Made by a program: the position numbers and the translations under genes. The notes below the pieces were generated by a model. It made no database searches. It saw only the letters and a list, made by a program, of their open reading frames with translations, and was not told where the DNA came from. From Bacteroidaceae bacterium (GTDB lineage: Bacteria; Bacteroidota; Bacteroidia; Bacteroidales; Bacteroidaceae), in assembly GCA_017541265.1 (NCBI GenBank), contig JAFXZK010000117.1:1-40871 (forward strand): DNA of 40,871 nt, given 5' to 3'. This document shows positions 8,681 through 17,043 of this stretch, one piece after another (within the stretch, counting starts at the first letter, position 1; each line of letters starts with the position of its first letter).

Positions 8681-8803
8681 TCGTTCTGTCGGATTTGTAA
8701 TCCGACAGCAATGAATATAGGCATTTGTAATGCGATAAACATTATATTGCGGGATTATAAATCCCGATATTCCATATGGTCGGATTGCAAATCCGACCGA
8801 ACA
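8681..8803. repeat. Four-hairpin REP-like element, copy 1
   Basis: It fills nearly the whole hisG-hisD gap. Four perfect hairpins with 3-base loops: 8686-8708 (CTGTCGGATT arms), 8721-8733 (GCATT/AATGC), 8750-8766 (CGGGATT/AATCCCG) and 8778-8798 (GGTCGGATT/AATCCGACC). The outer hairpins are related and inverted relative to each other, as in REPIN-type elements. A second copy is at 34278-34400. Confidence 0.85.
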
Positions 8804-8812
8804 AAATGAACT

Positions 8813-10099
8813 ATGAAATTATTCGTTTATCCTTCAAAAGATGAGCTTGATGCTCTGCTGAAGCGGCCTGTGCGCGATGCTTCGGAGCTGAATGCCACGG
8901 TCTCTGCTGTGCTGCAGGATGTAAAGCAGCGCGGCGATGCTGCCATAAGGGAATACGAAGAGCGTTTCGACAAGGTTTGCCTCGATGAGTTGGCCGTTAC
9001 AGAAGTCGAGATGTTTGAGGCTGAAGCCAAAGTCGGCGAGGAACTGAAGCAGGCCATCCGGCTTGCCCATCAGAACATTGAGCGTTTTCATACGGCTCAA
9101 CGCTTTGAGGGCGAACACATCAAGGTGACGCAAGGCGTGGAGTGCTGGCAGAAGTCCGTTGCCATAGAGAAGGTAGGCCTCTACATTCCCGGAGGCACAG
9201 CTCCCTTGTTCAGCACAGTACTCATGCTTGCCACCCCTGCCAAGATAGCTGGATGCAAGGACATTGTGCTCTGCACTCCCCCACAAAAAGACGGCAGCGT
9301 GAACCCCGCAGTCCTCGTTGCTGCCCGCATTGCAGGCGTCAGCCGCATATATAAGATAGGTGGTGTGCAGGCCATCGGCGCAATGGCCTACGGCACAGAG
9401 AGCGTCCCCAAGGTCTATAAGATATTCGGTCCGGGCAACCAGTTCGTGATGTGCGCCAAGCAGCAGGTCAGCCTGCACGATGTGGCCATCGATATGCCGG
9501 CAGGACCAAGCGAAGTGGAGGTGCTTGCCGACGAGACGAGCAACGTCAGCTTCGTGGCTGCCGACTTGCTCAGTCAGGCGGAGCACGGCACAGACAGCCA
9601 GGTGCTGCTTGTCTGCAAGAGCATTGAGACGGCAAAGTTGGTTGAGGCAGAAGTGGAGCGTCAGCTTGCTCTACTTCCCCGAAAGGACATTGCTGCCCAA
9701 GCCCTCGAACACAGCAAGGCAATCGTCGTGCATGATGACGAGGAGATGATGGAGATTACCAATCGCTATGCGCCTGAGCATCTCATCATCGAGACCGCCA
9801 ACTACATGGAACTTGCGCAGAAGGTCGTCAATGCAGGCAGCGTCTTTCTTGGCTCCCTCACACCCGAAAGTGCAGGCGACTATGCCAGCGGAACGAATCA
9901 CACGTTGCCCACCAACGGCTATGCTGTGGCCTACAGCGGTGTCAATCTCGACAGCTTCTGCCGCAAGATAACCTTCCAGCACATCGAAGCCGAAGGAATC
10001 CGGAGCATCGGTCGTGCCGTAGAACTGATGGCAGAGGCAGAGGGGCTGGATGCACACAAGAATGCAATGACATTAAGGATTATGAACTATGGACTTTAA
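8813..10099 (+). CDS. hisD: Histidinol dehydrogenase
   Basis: Zinc enzyme that oxidises L-histidinol to L-histidine in two NAD-dependent steps, the last reactions of the pathway. Its 428 residues match the family. The signatures are YIPGGTAPL, the [13 protein letters not shown] segment, [10 protein letters not shown] (Gln and His zinc ligands), YAPEHL (catalytic Glu-His) and [15 protein letters not shown] (Asp ligand), with FQHIEAEG supplying the C-terminal His ligand. Its last 11 bases overlap the start of hisC, which points to translational coupling. The preceding 136-bp gap is filled by the four-hairpin element. Confidence 0.97.
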   Translation: MKLFVYPSKDELDALLKRPVRDASELNATVSAVLQDVKQRGDAAIREYEERFDKVCLDELAVTEVEMFEAEAKVGEELKQAIRLAHQNIERFHTAQRFEGEHIKVTQGVECWQKSVAIEKVGLYIPGGTAPLFSTVLMLATPAKIAGCKDIVLCTPPQKDGSVNPAVLVAARIAGVSRIYKIGGVQAIGAMAYGTESVPKVYKIFGPGNQFVMCAKQQVSLHDVAIDMPAGPSEVEVLADETSNVSFVAADLLSQAEHGTDSQVLLVCKSIETAKLVEAEVERQLALLPRKDIAAQALEHSKAIVVHDDEEMMEITNRYAPEHLIIETANYMELAQKVVNAGSVFLGSLTPESAGDYASGTNHTLPTNGYAVAYSGVNLDSFCRKITFQHIEAEGIRSIGRAVELMAEAEGLDAHKNAMTLRIMNYGL

Positions 10100-11129
10100 C
10101 CCGAATAACCTTGTTCGCCCTAACATCCGGGCGCTTGAACCATACAGCTGTGCCCGCGACGAGTTCAAGGGCATGGCGGCACACGTCTTTCTCGATGCCA
10201 ACGAGAATCCTTACAATGACCCTATCAATCGCTATCCTGACCCTTTGCAGGAGAAGCTCAAGGAACGCCTCGCTCCCATCAAGAATGTGCGTCCCTCGCA
10301 GATATTCCTCGGCAACGGAAGCGATGAGGCCATCGACCTCGTCTATCGCATCTTCTGCAACCCGGGCAAAGACAATGTGGTAGCCATAGCTCCCACCTAC
10401 GGCATGTATAAGGTGTGTGCCGACATCAATGACGTTGAGTACAGAAGTGTTCCATTGTCAGAGGATTGGCAACTTGACACGAAAGCTTTGCTCGATGCTT
10501 GCGACGCAAAGACAAAGGTTATCTGGATATGTTCGCCCAACAACCCGACAGGCAACGACTTCCCCCGCGAAACGATTCACGAGGTGCTGACGAAGTTCAC
10601 GGGCATTGTCGTTGTTGACGAAGCTTATTGTGACTTCTCGGCCAACCTGCCGTTCCGTAACATTATCGACAACTATCCCAACCTCATCGTGCTAAACACT
10701 TTCAGCAAGGCTTGGGCTAGTGCCGCCATCCGCTTGGGCATGGCCTTTGCCAGCGAAGAGATTATCGCGCTCTTCAACAAAGTGAAGTATCCCTACAACG
10801 TCAACCTGCTTACTCAGGAGAAAGCGCTTGCTGTGCTCGATGATTTCGTGCATGTGGAAGGCTGGCTGACGCAAATCATGCGTGAGCGCGAACATGTCCT
10901 GCCTGCACTTCAGGAGCTGCCTATCGTCCTGAAAGTCTTCCCGACGGATGCCAACTTCGTGCTCGTGCGAGTGACCGATGCCAACCGCATCTACCGCTAC
11001 CTGATTGAGCAGGGCATCGTGGTGCGCAACCGCCACCGCGTCCAGCTTTGCCAGGACTGCCTGCGCATCACTATCGGCACACGCCAGGAGAACAACGAAC
11101 TGCTGGGAGCGCTGCGCTTTTATAAATAG
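10089..11129 (+). CDS. hisC: Histidinol-phosphate aminotransferase
   Basis: PLP-dependent class I/II aminotransferase that converts imidazole-acetol phosphate and glutamate to histidinol phosphate and 2-oxoglutarate. Of 346 residues, the key segments are LDANENPY (substrate loop), [30 protein letters not shown] and [15 protein letters not shown] with the Schiff-base lysine. The start overlaps hisD by 11 bases in another frame. A G/C palindrome and the AT-rich leader repeat separate it from hisB. Confidence 0.97.
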   Translation: MDFNPNNLVRPNIRALEPYSCARDEFKGMAAHVFLDANENPYNDPINRYPDPLQEKLKERLAPIKNVRPSQIFLGNGSDEAIDLVYRIFCNPGKDNVVAIAPTYGMYKVCADINDVEYRSVPLSEDWQLDTKALLDACDAKTKVIWICSPNNPTGNDFPRETIHEVLTKFTGIVVVDEAYCDFSANLPFRNIIDNYPNLIVLNTFSKAWASAAIRLGMAFASEEIIALFNKVKYPYNVNLLTQEKALAVLDDFVHVEGWLTQIMREREHVLPALQELPIVLKVFPTDANFVLVRVTDANRIYRYLIEQGIVVRNRHRVQLCQDCLRITIGTRQENNELLGALRFYK

Positions 11130-11152
11130 CCCCCTAATCCCCTTAAGGGGGA
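11130..11152. repeat. G/C palindrome between hisC and hisB
   Basis: CCCCCTAATCCCCTTAAGGGGG begins right after the hisC stop and contains the perfect palindrome CCCCTTAAGGGG. It belongs to the same loose family as 5162-5190. It may act as an RNA hairpin that sets relative expression of hisC and hisB. Confidence 0.55.
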
Positions 11153-11154
11153 AT

Positions 11155-11187
11155 CGTTTTGAATTTTGAATTTATTAAATTTGAATT
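11155..11187 (+). repeat. AT-rich leader repeat of hisB
   Basis: Tandem GAATTTT-type words run up to the hisB ATG. An inverted copy with 32 of 34 identical bases (counting the A of the ATG) is at 6533-6566 inside GH31. Confidence 0.75.
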
Positions 11188-12252
11188 ATGAAAAGTCTTC
11201 TTTTCATTGACCGCGACGGAACGATACTGCGTGAGCCTGCCGACGAGCAGATAGACAGCTTCGAGAAGTTCAGCTTCGTGCCGGGTGCCATCAGTGCCTT
11301 GCGCTTCCTGCGTCAGCATACCGACTTCCTCTTTGTTATGGTGAGCAATCAGGACGGCCTCGGCACCGACAGCTATCCCGAAGAAACCTTCTGGCCGACG
11401 CACAACCTCATGCTTGACATTCTCAAGGGCGAGGGCGTCACCTTCGACGCAATCCATATCGACCGCAGCTTCCCAGAAGACAACTTGCCGACACGCAAGC
11501 CCGGCACAGCCATGCTGACGGAATATATGAAGGGCGACTACGACCTTGCCGGCAGCTTTGTTATTGGTGACCGGCAGACGGATTCCAAGCTTGCCGAGAA
11601 CCTTGGTTGCAAAAGTCTCATCTTGGGAGAAGATATGGACTGGGAGAAGATTACGGAGCTGCTTTTTGCAGGGGAACGGACGGCAAGCGTTCGCCGTACC
11701 ACAAAAGAGACGGATATTGAGGTGCGTGTCAATCTCGACGGCAACGGCAAGAGTGACATACAGACAGGGCTTGGCTTCTTCGACCACATACTGGAACAGA
11801 TTGCCAAGCATGGCTTGACCGACCTCTATATCCGATGCAATGGGGATTTGCACGTTGATGAGCACCACACGATAGAGGATGTGGCACTTGCTCTTGGCGA
11901 GTGCATCAAGAAGGCTCTTGGCGATAAGCGCGGCATAGAGCGCTACGGCTATTGTCTGCCTATGGACGACTGCCTTTGCCAAGTGGCGCTCGACTTCGGG
12001 GGGCGTCCTTGGCTCGTTTGGGATGCAGAGTTCCGTCGCGAAAAGGTGGGCGAGATGCCTACCGAGATGTTCCTGCACTTCTTCAAGAGTCTCTCGGACA
12101 GTGCCGCCATGAACCTCAACATCAAGGCCGAGGGACAGAACGAGCACCATAAGATAGAAGGCATATTCAAGGCCTTTGCCCGCAGTTTGCGTATGGCTGT
12201 ACGGCGGGACATCACCCATTTCCAACTGCCCTCAAGCAAAGGAACCTTGTGA
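11188..12252 (+). CDS. hisB: Bifunctional histidinol-phosphatase / imidazoleglycerol-phosphate dehydratase
   Basis: A 354-residue fusion. Residues 1-165 are a HAD phosphatase with the nucleophile motif FIDRDGTI and the downstream [16 protein letters not shown] segment; it dephosphorylates histidinol phosphate. Residues 170-354 are the manganese-dependent IGP dehydratase with [41 protein letters not shown] and [20 protein letters not shown]. The same fusion is found in enterobacteria and many Bacteroidota. It is the last his gene seen here. Confidence 0.97.
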   Translation: MKSLLFIDRDGTILREPADEQIDSFEKFSFVPGAISALRFLRQHTDFLFVMVSNQDGLGTDSYPEETFWPTHNLMLDILKGEGVTFDAIHIDRSFPEDNLPTRKPGTAMLTEYMKGDYDLAGSFVIGDRQTDSKLAENLGCKSLILGEDMDWEKITELLFAGERTASVRRTTKETDIEVRVNLDGNGKSDIQTGLGFFDHILEQIAKHGLTDLYIRCNGDLHVDEHHTIEDVALALGECIKKALGDKRGIERYGYCLPMDDCLCQVALDFGGRPWLVWDAEFRREKVGEMPTEMFLHFFKSLSDSAAMNLNIKAEGQNEHHKIEGIFKAFARSLRMAVRRDITHFQLPSSKGTL

Positions 12253-12303
12253 TTTGACAATTGGACGATTTTACAATTTTACAATTTACAATTTGACGAT
12301 TTG
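12253..12303 (+). repeat. AT-rich leader words of recR
   Basis: The whole hisB-recR gap is built from variants of GACAATTT, TTTACAATTT and GACGATTT, ending directly at the recR ATG. The TTG at 12301 belongs to this repeat and is not taken as the start. Confidence 0.65.
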
Positions 12304-12918
12304 ATGCTCAAGTCTCATTATTCTTCGCAGTTGCTCGAGAAAGCCGTAACAGAGATAAACCGCTTGCCTGGTATCGGCAGTAAGACGGCTTTGCGGCTTG
12401 CTCTCCATCTGCTCCGACAGGATGAGGGCAGGGTGGAGGCATTGGCGGAGAGTCTGGTCGAAATGCGTCAGGGCGTGCGTTACTGCCAGGTCTGCTACAA
12501 TATCTGCGACGACGAGCGTTGCGAGATATGCAGCAATCCGACGCGCGACAGCAGTCTTGTCTGCGTGGTGGAGAACGTGCAGGATGTGATGGCGATAGAG
12601 AATACGATGCAGTACCGCGGGCTGTATCATGTGCTGGGCGGTGTCATCAGTCCAATGGACGGCATCGGCCCGGGCGACCTCCAGATAGAAAGCCTTGTGG
12701 AGCGCGTCAGGCAGGGTGGGGTGGAGGAAGTCATCCTTGCCCTCAGTCCCACGATGGAAGGCGACACGACGAACTATTACATATTCCGAAAGCTCGAAGA
12801 CACTGGCGTCAAAGTGACTGTCATTGCCCGAGGTATCGCACAAAACGACGAACTGCAATATACAGACGAAGTCACCCTTGGCCGCGCCCTGGCAGGGCGA
12901 ATCCCCTTCGGGAAGTAG
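12304..12918 (+). CDS. recR: Recombination mediator RecR
   Basis: RecR works with RecO (and RecF) to load RecA on SSB-coated single-stranded DNA at gaps. The 204 residues hold an N-terminal helix-hairpin-helix ([20 protein letters not shown]), a four-cysteine zinc finger ([16 protein letters not shown]), a Toprim domain ([16 protein letters not shown], with [14 protein letters not shown] after it) and the C-terminal Walker-like segment. ATG 12304 is preferred over the TTG at 12301. It follows hisB by 51 bases and may be cotranscribed with the his genes. Confidence 0.96.
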   Translation: MLKSHYSSQLLEKAVTEINRLPGIGSKTALRLALHLLRQDEGRVEALAESLVEMRQGVRYCQVCYNICDDERCEICSNPTRDSSLVCVVENVQDVMAIENTMQYRGLYHVLGGVISPMDGIGPGDLQIESLVERVRQGGVEEVILALSPTMEGDTTNYYIFRKLEDTGVKVTVIARGIAQNDELQYTDEVTLGRALAGRIPFGK

Positions 12919-12943
12919 CCGCCTCTGACAAATGCCGTAATCC

Positions 12944-13010
12944 CGTCATAACGTAATAACGAAATAACGAATCATCAAATAACGTCATAACGAAACATCG
13001 AAACAACGAA
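12944..13010 (+). repeat. AT-rich leader words before the small membrane gene
   Basis: Variants of CGTCATAACG, AATAACGAAATAACG and CGAAACAACGAA repeat through 67 bases and stop 5 bases before ATG 13016. The word differs from that of recR, so each gene has its own. Confidence 0.65.
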
Positions 13011-13015
13011 ACCCT

Positions 13016-13258
13016 ATGATAGTTTACATCCTGACTCTCCTTTGCTCCGCCTGCATCCTGCTGGCAGCCTTCTTTGCCATCCGCTACAGAAAGGTGAATG
13101 CCTACCTCCGTATGGCGGCAATTGCCCTCTCGGCAATCTTTGTGCTGGTGCTCTACTTCAAATTCGACAACACGTCGCAGCTCTGGGGTCTTTGCATCCT
13201 TGCCGTAGCATTCCTGTTTCCATTAGTTGACGCCAAGCGCAATGTTAAAGAGCAGTAA
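13016..13258 (+). CDS. Small three-span membrane protein, function unknown
   Basis: 80 residues with three hydrophobic segments (about 2-21, 32-49 and 55-70), separated by short loops with positive charge (RYRKVNAYLR) and ending in a charged tail (DAKRNVKEQ). I do not recognise the family. It overlaps the following acetyltransferase start by 17 bases, so the two are probably translated from one message. Confidence 0.75.
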   Translation: MIVYILTLLCSACILLAAFFAIRYRKVNAYLRMAAIALSAIFVLVLYFKFDNTSQLWGLCILAVAFLFPLVDAKRNVKEQ

Positions 13259-13754
13259 GCTGAAACTGAGAGCTGTCGAGCCGGAGGATCTCGACTTGAT
13301 GTATCTCATTGAGAACGACACCGAGCTGTGGCGTTGCGGACAGGCTTCCGTGCCTTTCTCGCATTATGCCCTCAAGCAGTACATCGCCGAGAGCACGAAT
13401 GACTTCTTCCACGACCGCCAGCTGCGGCTTGTCATTGAGAAGGCCGATGGCGTGAGCGTGGGCTTTGTTGACTTGCAGAACTACAATCCTCAGCACCATC
13501 GTGCCGAGGTTGGAATTGTTGTTGTGCCGGAGCAGCAGCGCCAGGGCTTGGCAACAGAAGCACTTCGACTGCTTGCTGGCTATGTTTCCGTTCATCTTGG
13601 CATCCATCAGCTCTATGCCCTTGTGCCCGAGGACAATGTTGCCTCGGCAGCCCTTTTCGAGAAGTGTGGCTATAAAAAGACTGCCACCCTGCAGGACTGG
13701 TTAAGCTGTCCCAAAGGATGGCAGTCGGTGGTAGTCTATCAGAAGATTACTTGA
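13242..13754 (+). CDS. GNAT-family N-acetyltransferase (RimJ/RimL/SpeG-like)
   Basis: A 170-residue acetyl-CoA-dependent acetyltransferase. N-terminal [20 protein letters not shown] is the usual start of the RimJ/RimL/SpeG branch. Motif A is [19 protein letters not shown] with the pyrophosphate-binding QRQGLA, and motif B is [17 protein letters not shown]. The substrate could be a ribosomal protein N-terminus, a polyamine or an antibiotic. ATG 13242 is chosen because it gives the normal N-terminus; a TTG at 13227 would add five residues. The 3' end overlaps the convergent rubrerythrin gene by 8 bases. Confidence 0.88.
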   Translation: MLKSSKLKLRAVEPEDLDLMYLIENDTELWRCGQASVPFSHYALKQYIAESTNDFFHDRQLRLVIEKADGVSVGFVDLQNYNPQHHRAEVGIVVVPEQQRQGLATEALRLLAGYVSVHLGIHQLYALVPEDNVASAALFEKCGYKKTATLQDWLSCPKGWQSVVVYQKIT

Positions 13755-14301
13755 AGTAGCGCTTCAGCAGGCCAGCAAAGCCGGCACCGTGGCGTGCCTC
13801 GTCCTTTGCCATTTCGTGAACGGTGTCGTGGATGGCATCAAAGCCTGCAGCCTTGGCATTCTTGGCGATACGGAACTTGTCCTCGCAAGCACCAGCCTCG
13901 GCAGCGGCACGCTTCTCCAGATTGGTCTTGGTGTCCCATACGCATTCGCCCAGCAGCTCTGCAAAGCGGCTTGCATGGTCGGCCTCCTCGAAAGCATAGC
14001 GCTTGAAGGCTTCGGCGATTTCGGGATAACCCTCGCGGTCAGCCTGACGAGCCATTGCCAGATACATGCCGACCTCGCTGCACTCACCGTTGAAGTGGTT
14101 GCGCAGGTCATTAATCATCTCTTCGCTGACACCCTCGGGCTTGCCGTCGCCAATACGATGAACGGTAGCATAAGTGGTCTCACCTTCGTCCTTCAGTTCA
14201 GAGAACTTCGAGGCGGGAGCCTTACAGAGTGGGCACTGTTCGGGAGCAGCATCGCCTTCGTAGATATATCCACAAACGGCGCAAATGAATTTCTTCTTCA
14301 T
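13747..14301 (-). CDS. Rubrerythrin with N-terminal rubredoxin domain (reverse rubrerythrin)
   Basis: A 184-residue cytoplasmic peroxide- and oxygen-scavenging protein of anaerobes. Residues 1-40 are a rubredoxin-type iron site ([10 protein letters not shown] and CPLCKAP). The rest is a ferritin-like diiron four-helix bundle with carboxylate/His motifs at [32 protein letters not shown] and DEARHGAGF. Classical rubrerythrins carry rubredoxin at the C-terminus; this reverse order is known from Clostridium, where the protein acts as an NADH-linked peroxide/oxygen reductase. It is divergent from tRNA-Gly and shares a 36-bp leader repeat with it. Confidence 0.94.
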   Translation of the reverse strand: MKKKFICAVCGYIYEGDAAPEQCPLCKAPASKFSELKDEGETTYATVHRIGDGKPEGVSEEMINDLRNHFNGECSEVGMYLAMARQADREGYPEIAEAFKRYAFEEADHASRFAELLGECVWDTKTNLEKRAAAEAGACEDKFRIAKNAKAAGFDAIHDTVHEMAKDEARHGAGFAGLLKRYFK

Positions 14302-14376
14302 AGTAATGGTTATTGGTTATAGGTTATAGATTATTGAATATGGGTTATTGAAGCTTGTTATCACTATATTTTGGTA

Positions 14377-14384
14377 CAAAGATA
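14377..14384 (-). promoter_or_regulatory. -7 promoter box of rubrerythrin
   Basis: On the minus strand it reads TATCTTTG, a match to TAnnTTTG, 75 bases before the start codon. No clear -33 box at the usual distance. Confidence 0.6.
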
Positions 14385-14448
14385 GACAAATTCTTCAAAC
14401 AATGAATGTTTTTTACCGATTATTTATTATCCTTTAACTATTTTTTCG

Positions 14449-14456
14449 TAACTTTG
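14449..14456 (+). promoter_or_regulatory. -7 promoter box of tRNA-Gly
   Basis: TAACTTTG within TTTTTTCGTAACTTTG, the same string as in the promoter at 17386-17416. The -33 region is AT-rich without a clear TTTG. Confidence 0.6.
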
Positions 14457-14522
14457 CAGGCGCAAAAGCCTCAATAACCAATAACCCATATTCAATAACC
14501 TATAACCTATAACCATTCAAAC

Positions 14523-14595
14523 GCGATAGTAGCTCAGTTGGTAGAGCTTCGGCTTCCCAAGCCGAAGGTCGCGGGTTCGAGCCCCGTCTATCGCT
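14523..14595 (+). tRNA. tRNA-Gly (anticodon CCC)
   Basis: A 73-nt cloverleaf. Acceptor arms are GCGATAG (14523-14529) and CTATCGC (14588-14594) with discriminator T. The D stem is GCTC/GAGC, the anticodon stem TCGGC/GCCGA with loop TTCCCAA, and the T arm contains GGGTTCGAGCC. Anticodon CCC reads GGG glycine codons. The CCA end is not encoded. Confidence 0.96.
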
Positions 14596-14605
14596 CTTCC
14601 CTCGA

Positions 14606-15259
14606 ATGTTATTTCAAGCGCTCATTTATATCATTCTCGCAGCCTTGGACTTCGTGCCCATGCCTTTCCCTGCGCGAATGATATTCCCCCTTGCCTGGCT
14701 CACAATATGTGCCCTTTACAAGAGGCAATGGGCTTTGGCGGCGGCGCTTTTCTTCTCTTTCTTGGGCGACGTAATGGGGTGGCAGAATGAACTTATCCCT
14801 CAGATTGGCTTCTTCGCCCTTGCCCAAATCCTATACATTATTATATTCTCTCTGCTGATGCCGCCAAGGACGACTTGGTCCAAGCCTGTTCAGTTAAGCC
14901 TTCTGGCTCTTGTTGCGTCGGTATATGCGACAGCTGTGTTTTGGATATTCCCACGGGTTGAGGACAGCTTCATCGTGTGTGGAATAGCCGTCTATGCCCT
15001 GTTGTTGCTGGGGATGTTCTTTGCTGCGGCACGTCACAGAAATGTCTTCCTGATTATCGGAGCCACGCTGTTTGTCGTCTCGGACTTCGTTTTGGGCACT
15101 CACTTGTTTGTGGAGCGTCTTCCGCACTCCAAGCTGTGCATCATGATTCCCTATTATCTGGGACAGCTTCTGCTATATTGCGGCACGCTAAGACTCGCGG
15201 CTCTTACTTCTTGTTCATGTAGTTGTAGTAGCCGATGCCGCGACGGACGTTCTCAATGA
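14606..15259 (+). CDS. YhhN-family (TMEM86-like) integral membrane protein
   Basis: 217 residues with about seven or eight membrane spans. Family motifs are visible: FSFLGDVMG, FFALAQILYI, IGATLFVVSDFVLGTHLF and YYLGQLLLYCG. Eukaryotic TMEM86 proteins of this family are lysoplasmalogenases; the bacterial role is less clear. ATG 14606 lies only 11 bases after the tRNA, so the tRNA and the gene may share a transcript. The last part (about residues 200-217, CSCSCSSRCRDGRSQ) is hydrophilic, not family-like, and overlaps the convergent FMN-binding gene by 56 bases; it looks like read-through past an older stop. Confidence 0.8.
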   Translation: MLFQALIYIILAALDFVPMPFPARMIFPLAWLTICALYKRQWALAAALFFSFLGDVMGWQNELIPQIGFFALAQILYIIIFSLLMPPRTTWSKPVQLSLLALVASVYATAVFWIFPRVEDSFIVCGIAVYALLLLGMFFAAARHRNVFLIIGATLFVVSDFVLGTHLFVERLPHSKLCIMIPYYLGQLLLYCGTLRLAALTSCSCSCSSRCRDGRSQ

Positions 15260-15608
15260 CGGCTTCGGACGAGATGGTGGCTCCCGTGACTACATCCACC
15301 TTTTGCTTCTCTGCTGTCTTGACGGACAGACCGTTCCACTTCTTCATCAGCCCTTTCACGACCATATCGAAGTACTTTGGCGTCTCTTCGTTCTCGAGAG
15401 CCTCGACCTTCAGCACCTTGCCTGCTTTGATATAGACCTTTACGGGTGTGCAGCCCACATAGCCTTCTATGTCCGTTGCAAGCGAGGTGGTGTTGATGAC
15501 GGTTACGTCTTTCTCCTTCGTCATAACAGGGTCGTCCGTCGTCTGACTTGTCAGTAGGAGGATGGCACCAATCAGGGCAAAAGATTTTAATACTATTGTC
15601 TGTTTCAT
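15204..15608 (-). CDS. Exported FMN-binding domain protein
   Basis: 134 residues with an N-terminal hydrophobic anchor or signal (IVLKSFALIGAILLLTS). The C-terminal FMN_bind domain contains DVVTGATISSEAVIENVRRG, where the Thr of the S/TGAT motif is the usual site of covalent flavin attachment (as in RnfG/NqrC). Such small proteins carry electrons at the outer face of the membrane. It lies 27 bases downstream of the Fe-S aldo/keto reductase in the same direction, suggesting that they share an electron path. The gap is made of tandem TGAAAAATGAAAGA words. Confidence 0.85.
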   Translation of the reverse strand: MKQTIVLKSFALIGAILLLTSQTTDDPVMTKEKDVTVINTTSLATDIEGYVGCTPVKVYIKAGKVLKVEALENEETPKYFDMVVKGLMKKWNGLSVKTAEKQKVDVVTGATISSEAVIENVRRGIGYYNYMNKK

Positions 15609-15635
15609 TCTTTCATTTTTTCAATCTTTCATTTT
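15609..15635 (-). repeat. Leader words between the reductase and FMN-binding genes
   Basis: On the minus strand, two nearly identical 15-mers (TGAAAAATGAAAGAT and TGAAAAAATGAAAGA) fill the gap. The first begins inside the upstream stop codon and the second abuts the ATG. Confidence 0.6.
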
Positions 15636-17024
15636 TCAGCTTCGCTTCTTCCGGGTCATCTCTACGAGTCTGTTCATGTGCGTAGAGATGGGCAACTGCT
15701 GAGGACACTTCTTCAGACACTCGCCGCAGTCCTGACACCTGTTGGCTCTGGCTTTGTCGGGAATGGCGGTACGATAGGCTTCCAGATAAGCCAGCCTCTT
15801 CTCTTCAAAGTCGGGAGCTGAGCTGTCGGGCAGAGGCAGCTGGCCTTCAACCATAGCCTTGTTGTAGAAGGCAAAGTTGCCAGGAATATCCACGCCGTAC
15901 TTGCAGGGCATACAGTAGGCACAAGTGGTGCAGCCGATGGTGTCGAGTCCCGACATCTTGTCGGCGATACGTGCCAGCAGCTCGTTATCTACGGTAGTAC
16001 AAGGTTCGAGGGGCGAGAAGGTTGCAACATTCTCTTGAAGATGGTCCATTCGGTTCATGCCGCTTAGAACGGTCAGCACTTCCGGATGGGAGCCTACCCA
16101 GCGGAAAGCCCAGCGTGCCGGCGTATCGTCCTTGCGGGCGCGGGCCAACTGTTCGCGAATGTCGTCCTGGATATTTGTAAGTCCACCGCCGCGCAGCGGT
16201 TCCATGATGACTGCCTGGATGCCCAACTTTTCGAGCCTGCCGTAGAGATACTCGGCATTAGCGTCGCCGCGACGGCGTCCGCTTCGCTTCTGTGCATAGC
16301 GCCAGTCGAGGTAGTTCATCTGTATCTGCACGAAGTCCCAATGGTACTTGTCGTTGTTGTCGAGCAGCCAGTCGAAGACCTTCACGTCGCCGTGATAGCT
16401 GAAGCCGAGGTGCCGGATGCGACCCGCCTTGCGCTCTTCTAGGAGGAAGTCCAGCAAGCCGTTGTCGATGAAGCGTCCCCTGAGGTTGTCCAAACCGCCT
16501 CCGCCTACGCTGTGCAGCAGGTAGTAGTCGATGTAGTCCACTTGCAGCTTGCGGAACGAGTTCTCGTACATCTCCTTCGACTTCTCAAAGCTCCACAGGC
16601 TTTCGTTCTGGTTGGACATCTTCGTAGCCACATAATAGCTGTCGCGAGGGTGGCGGCTCAGCGCCAAGCCCGTCTGCGTCTCGTTCTGCCCGCCGCTGTA
16701 CATGGGCGCAGTGTCGAAGTAGTTGATGCCGTGAGCCAAAGCGTAATCCACCAGCTCGTTCACCCTCTCCTGTTCGCGCGGCAGACGCATCATACCGAAG
16801 CCAAGCAGAGAAATCTTCTCGCCAGTGCCTTTCTGCGTGCGGTAGGTCATTTTCTGCGTCTCGGGATCATCCTCCTCCAGAGCGTTCAAGGCCGTTCTGG
16901 GCGAAGCCATCACCTGCAAAGGCCCGATTGTCATCAGCGACAGAGCCGTTGCCGAACCGAGTCCCAGTCGCTCCAGGAACTGGCGGCGATTCATCTCCTG
17001 TTGATGCTTGCAATTCTTTTTCAT
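15636..17024 (-). CDS. Tat-exported aldo/keto reductase with C-terminal 4Fe-4S clusters
   Basis: A 462-residue protein. The N-terminus has a twin-arginine signal (NRRQFLERLG followed by a hydrophobic stretch). Residues about 60-340 are an aldo/keto reductase barrel with DTAPMY (Asp, Tyr), VATKMS (Lys) and YLLHS (His) as the catalytic tetrad. The C-terminus has ferredoxin-like cysteines, CTTCAYCMPC and CQDCGECLKKCP, pointing to iron-sulfur clusters. The substrate is unknown. It is paired with the FMN-binding protein. Such oxidoreductase pairs occur in Bacteroidota, where they may use periplasmic electron acceptors; this is inference. Confidence 0.88.
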   Translation of the reverse strand: MKKNCKHQQEMNRRQFLERLGLGSATALSLMTIGPLQVMASPRTALNALEEDDPETQKMTYRTQKGTGEKISLLGFGMMRLPREQERVNELVDYALAHGINYFDTAPMYSGGQNETQTGLALSRHPRDSYYVATKMSNQNESLWSFEKSKEMYENSFRKLQVDYIDYYLLHSVGGGGLDNLRGRFIDNGLLDFLLEERKAGRIRHLGFSYHGDVKVFDWLLDNNDKYHWDFVQIQMNYLDWRYAQKRSGRRRGDANAEYLYGRLEKLGIQAVIMEPLRGGGLTNIQDDIREQLARARKDDTPARWAFRWVGSHPEVLTVLSGMNRMDHLQENVATFSPLEPCTTVDNELLARIADKMSGLDTIGCTTCAYCMPCKYGVDIPGNFAFYNKAMVEGQLPLPDSSAPDFEEKRLAYLEAYRTAIPDKARANRCQDCGECLKKCPQQLPISTHMNRLVEMTRKKRS

Positions 17025-17043
17025 GTTGCCTTCATTTATACTA

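Larger units (their letters stand above)
14315..14514. repeat. 36-bp inverted leader repeat flanking a divergent promoter region
   Basis: 14315-14350 and 14479-14514 are inverted copies with 35 of 36 matching bases, 128 bases apart. Read in the direction of each transcript, both are CAATAACCCATATTCAATAA followed by tandem CTATAAC words. One copy leads into rubrerythrin (minus), the other into tRNA-Gly (plus). Confidence 0.85.

Noticed and set aside
7771-8742. Long minus-strand open frame of 323 codons
   Set aside because: Antisense to hisG and partly made of the repeat; no promoter and no recognisable domain.
11143-12225. 360-codon minus-strand open frame
   Set aside because: Antisense to hisB; its N-terminal [11 protein letters not shown] is the leader repeat read backwards.
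14351-14478. Invertible promoter (phase-variable switch) between inverted 36-bp repeats
   Set aside because: The inverted copies flank the two promoters, but each copy is also a normal leader for its own gene, no invertase gene is in view and both orientations would give a tRNA and a protein leader. Kept only as one option under the finding.
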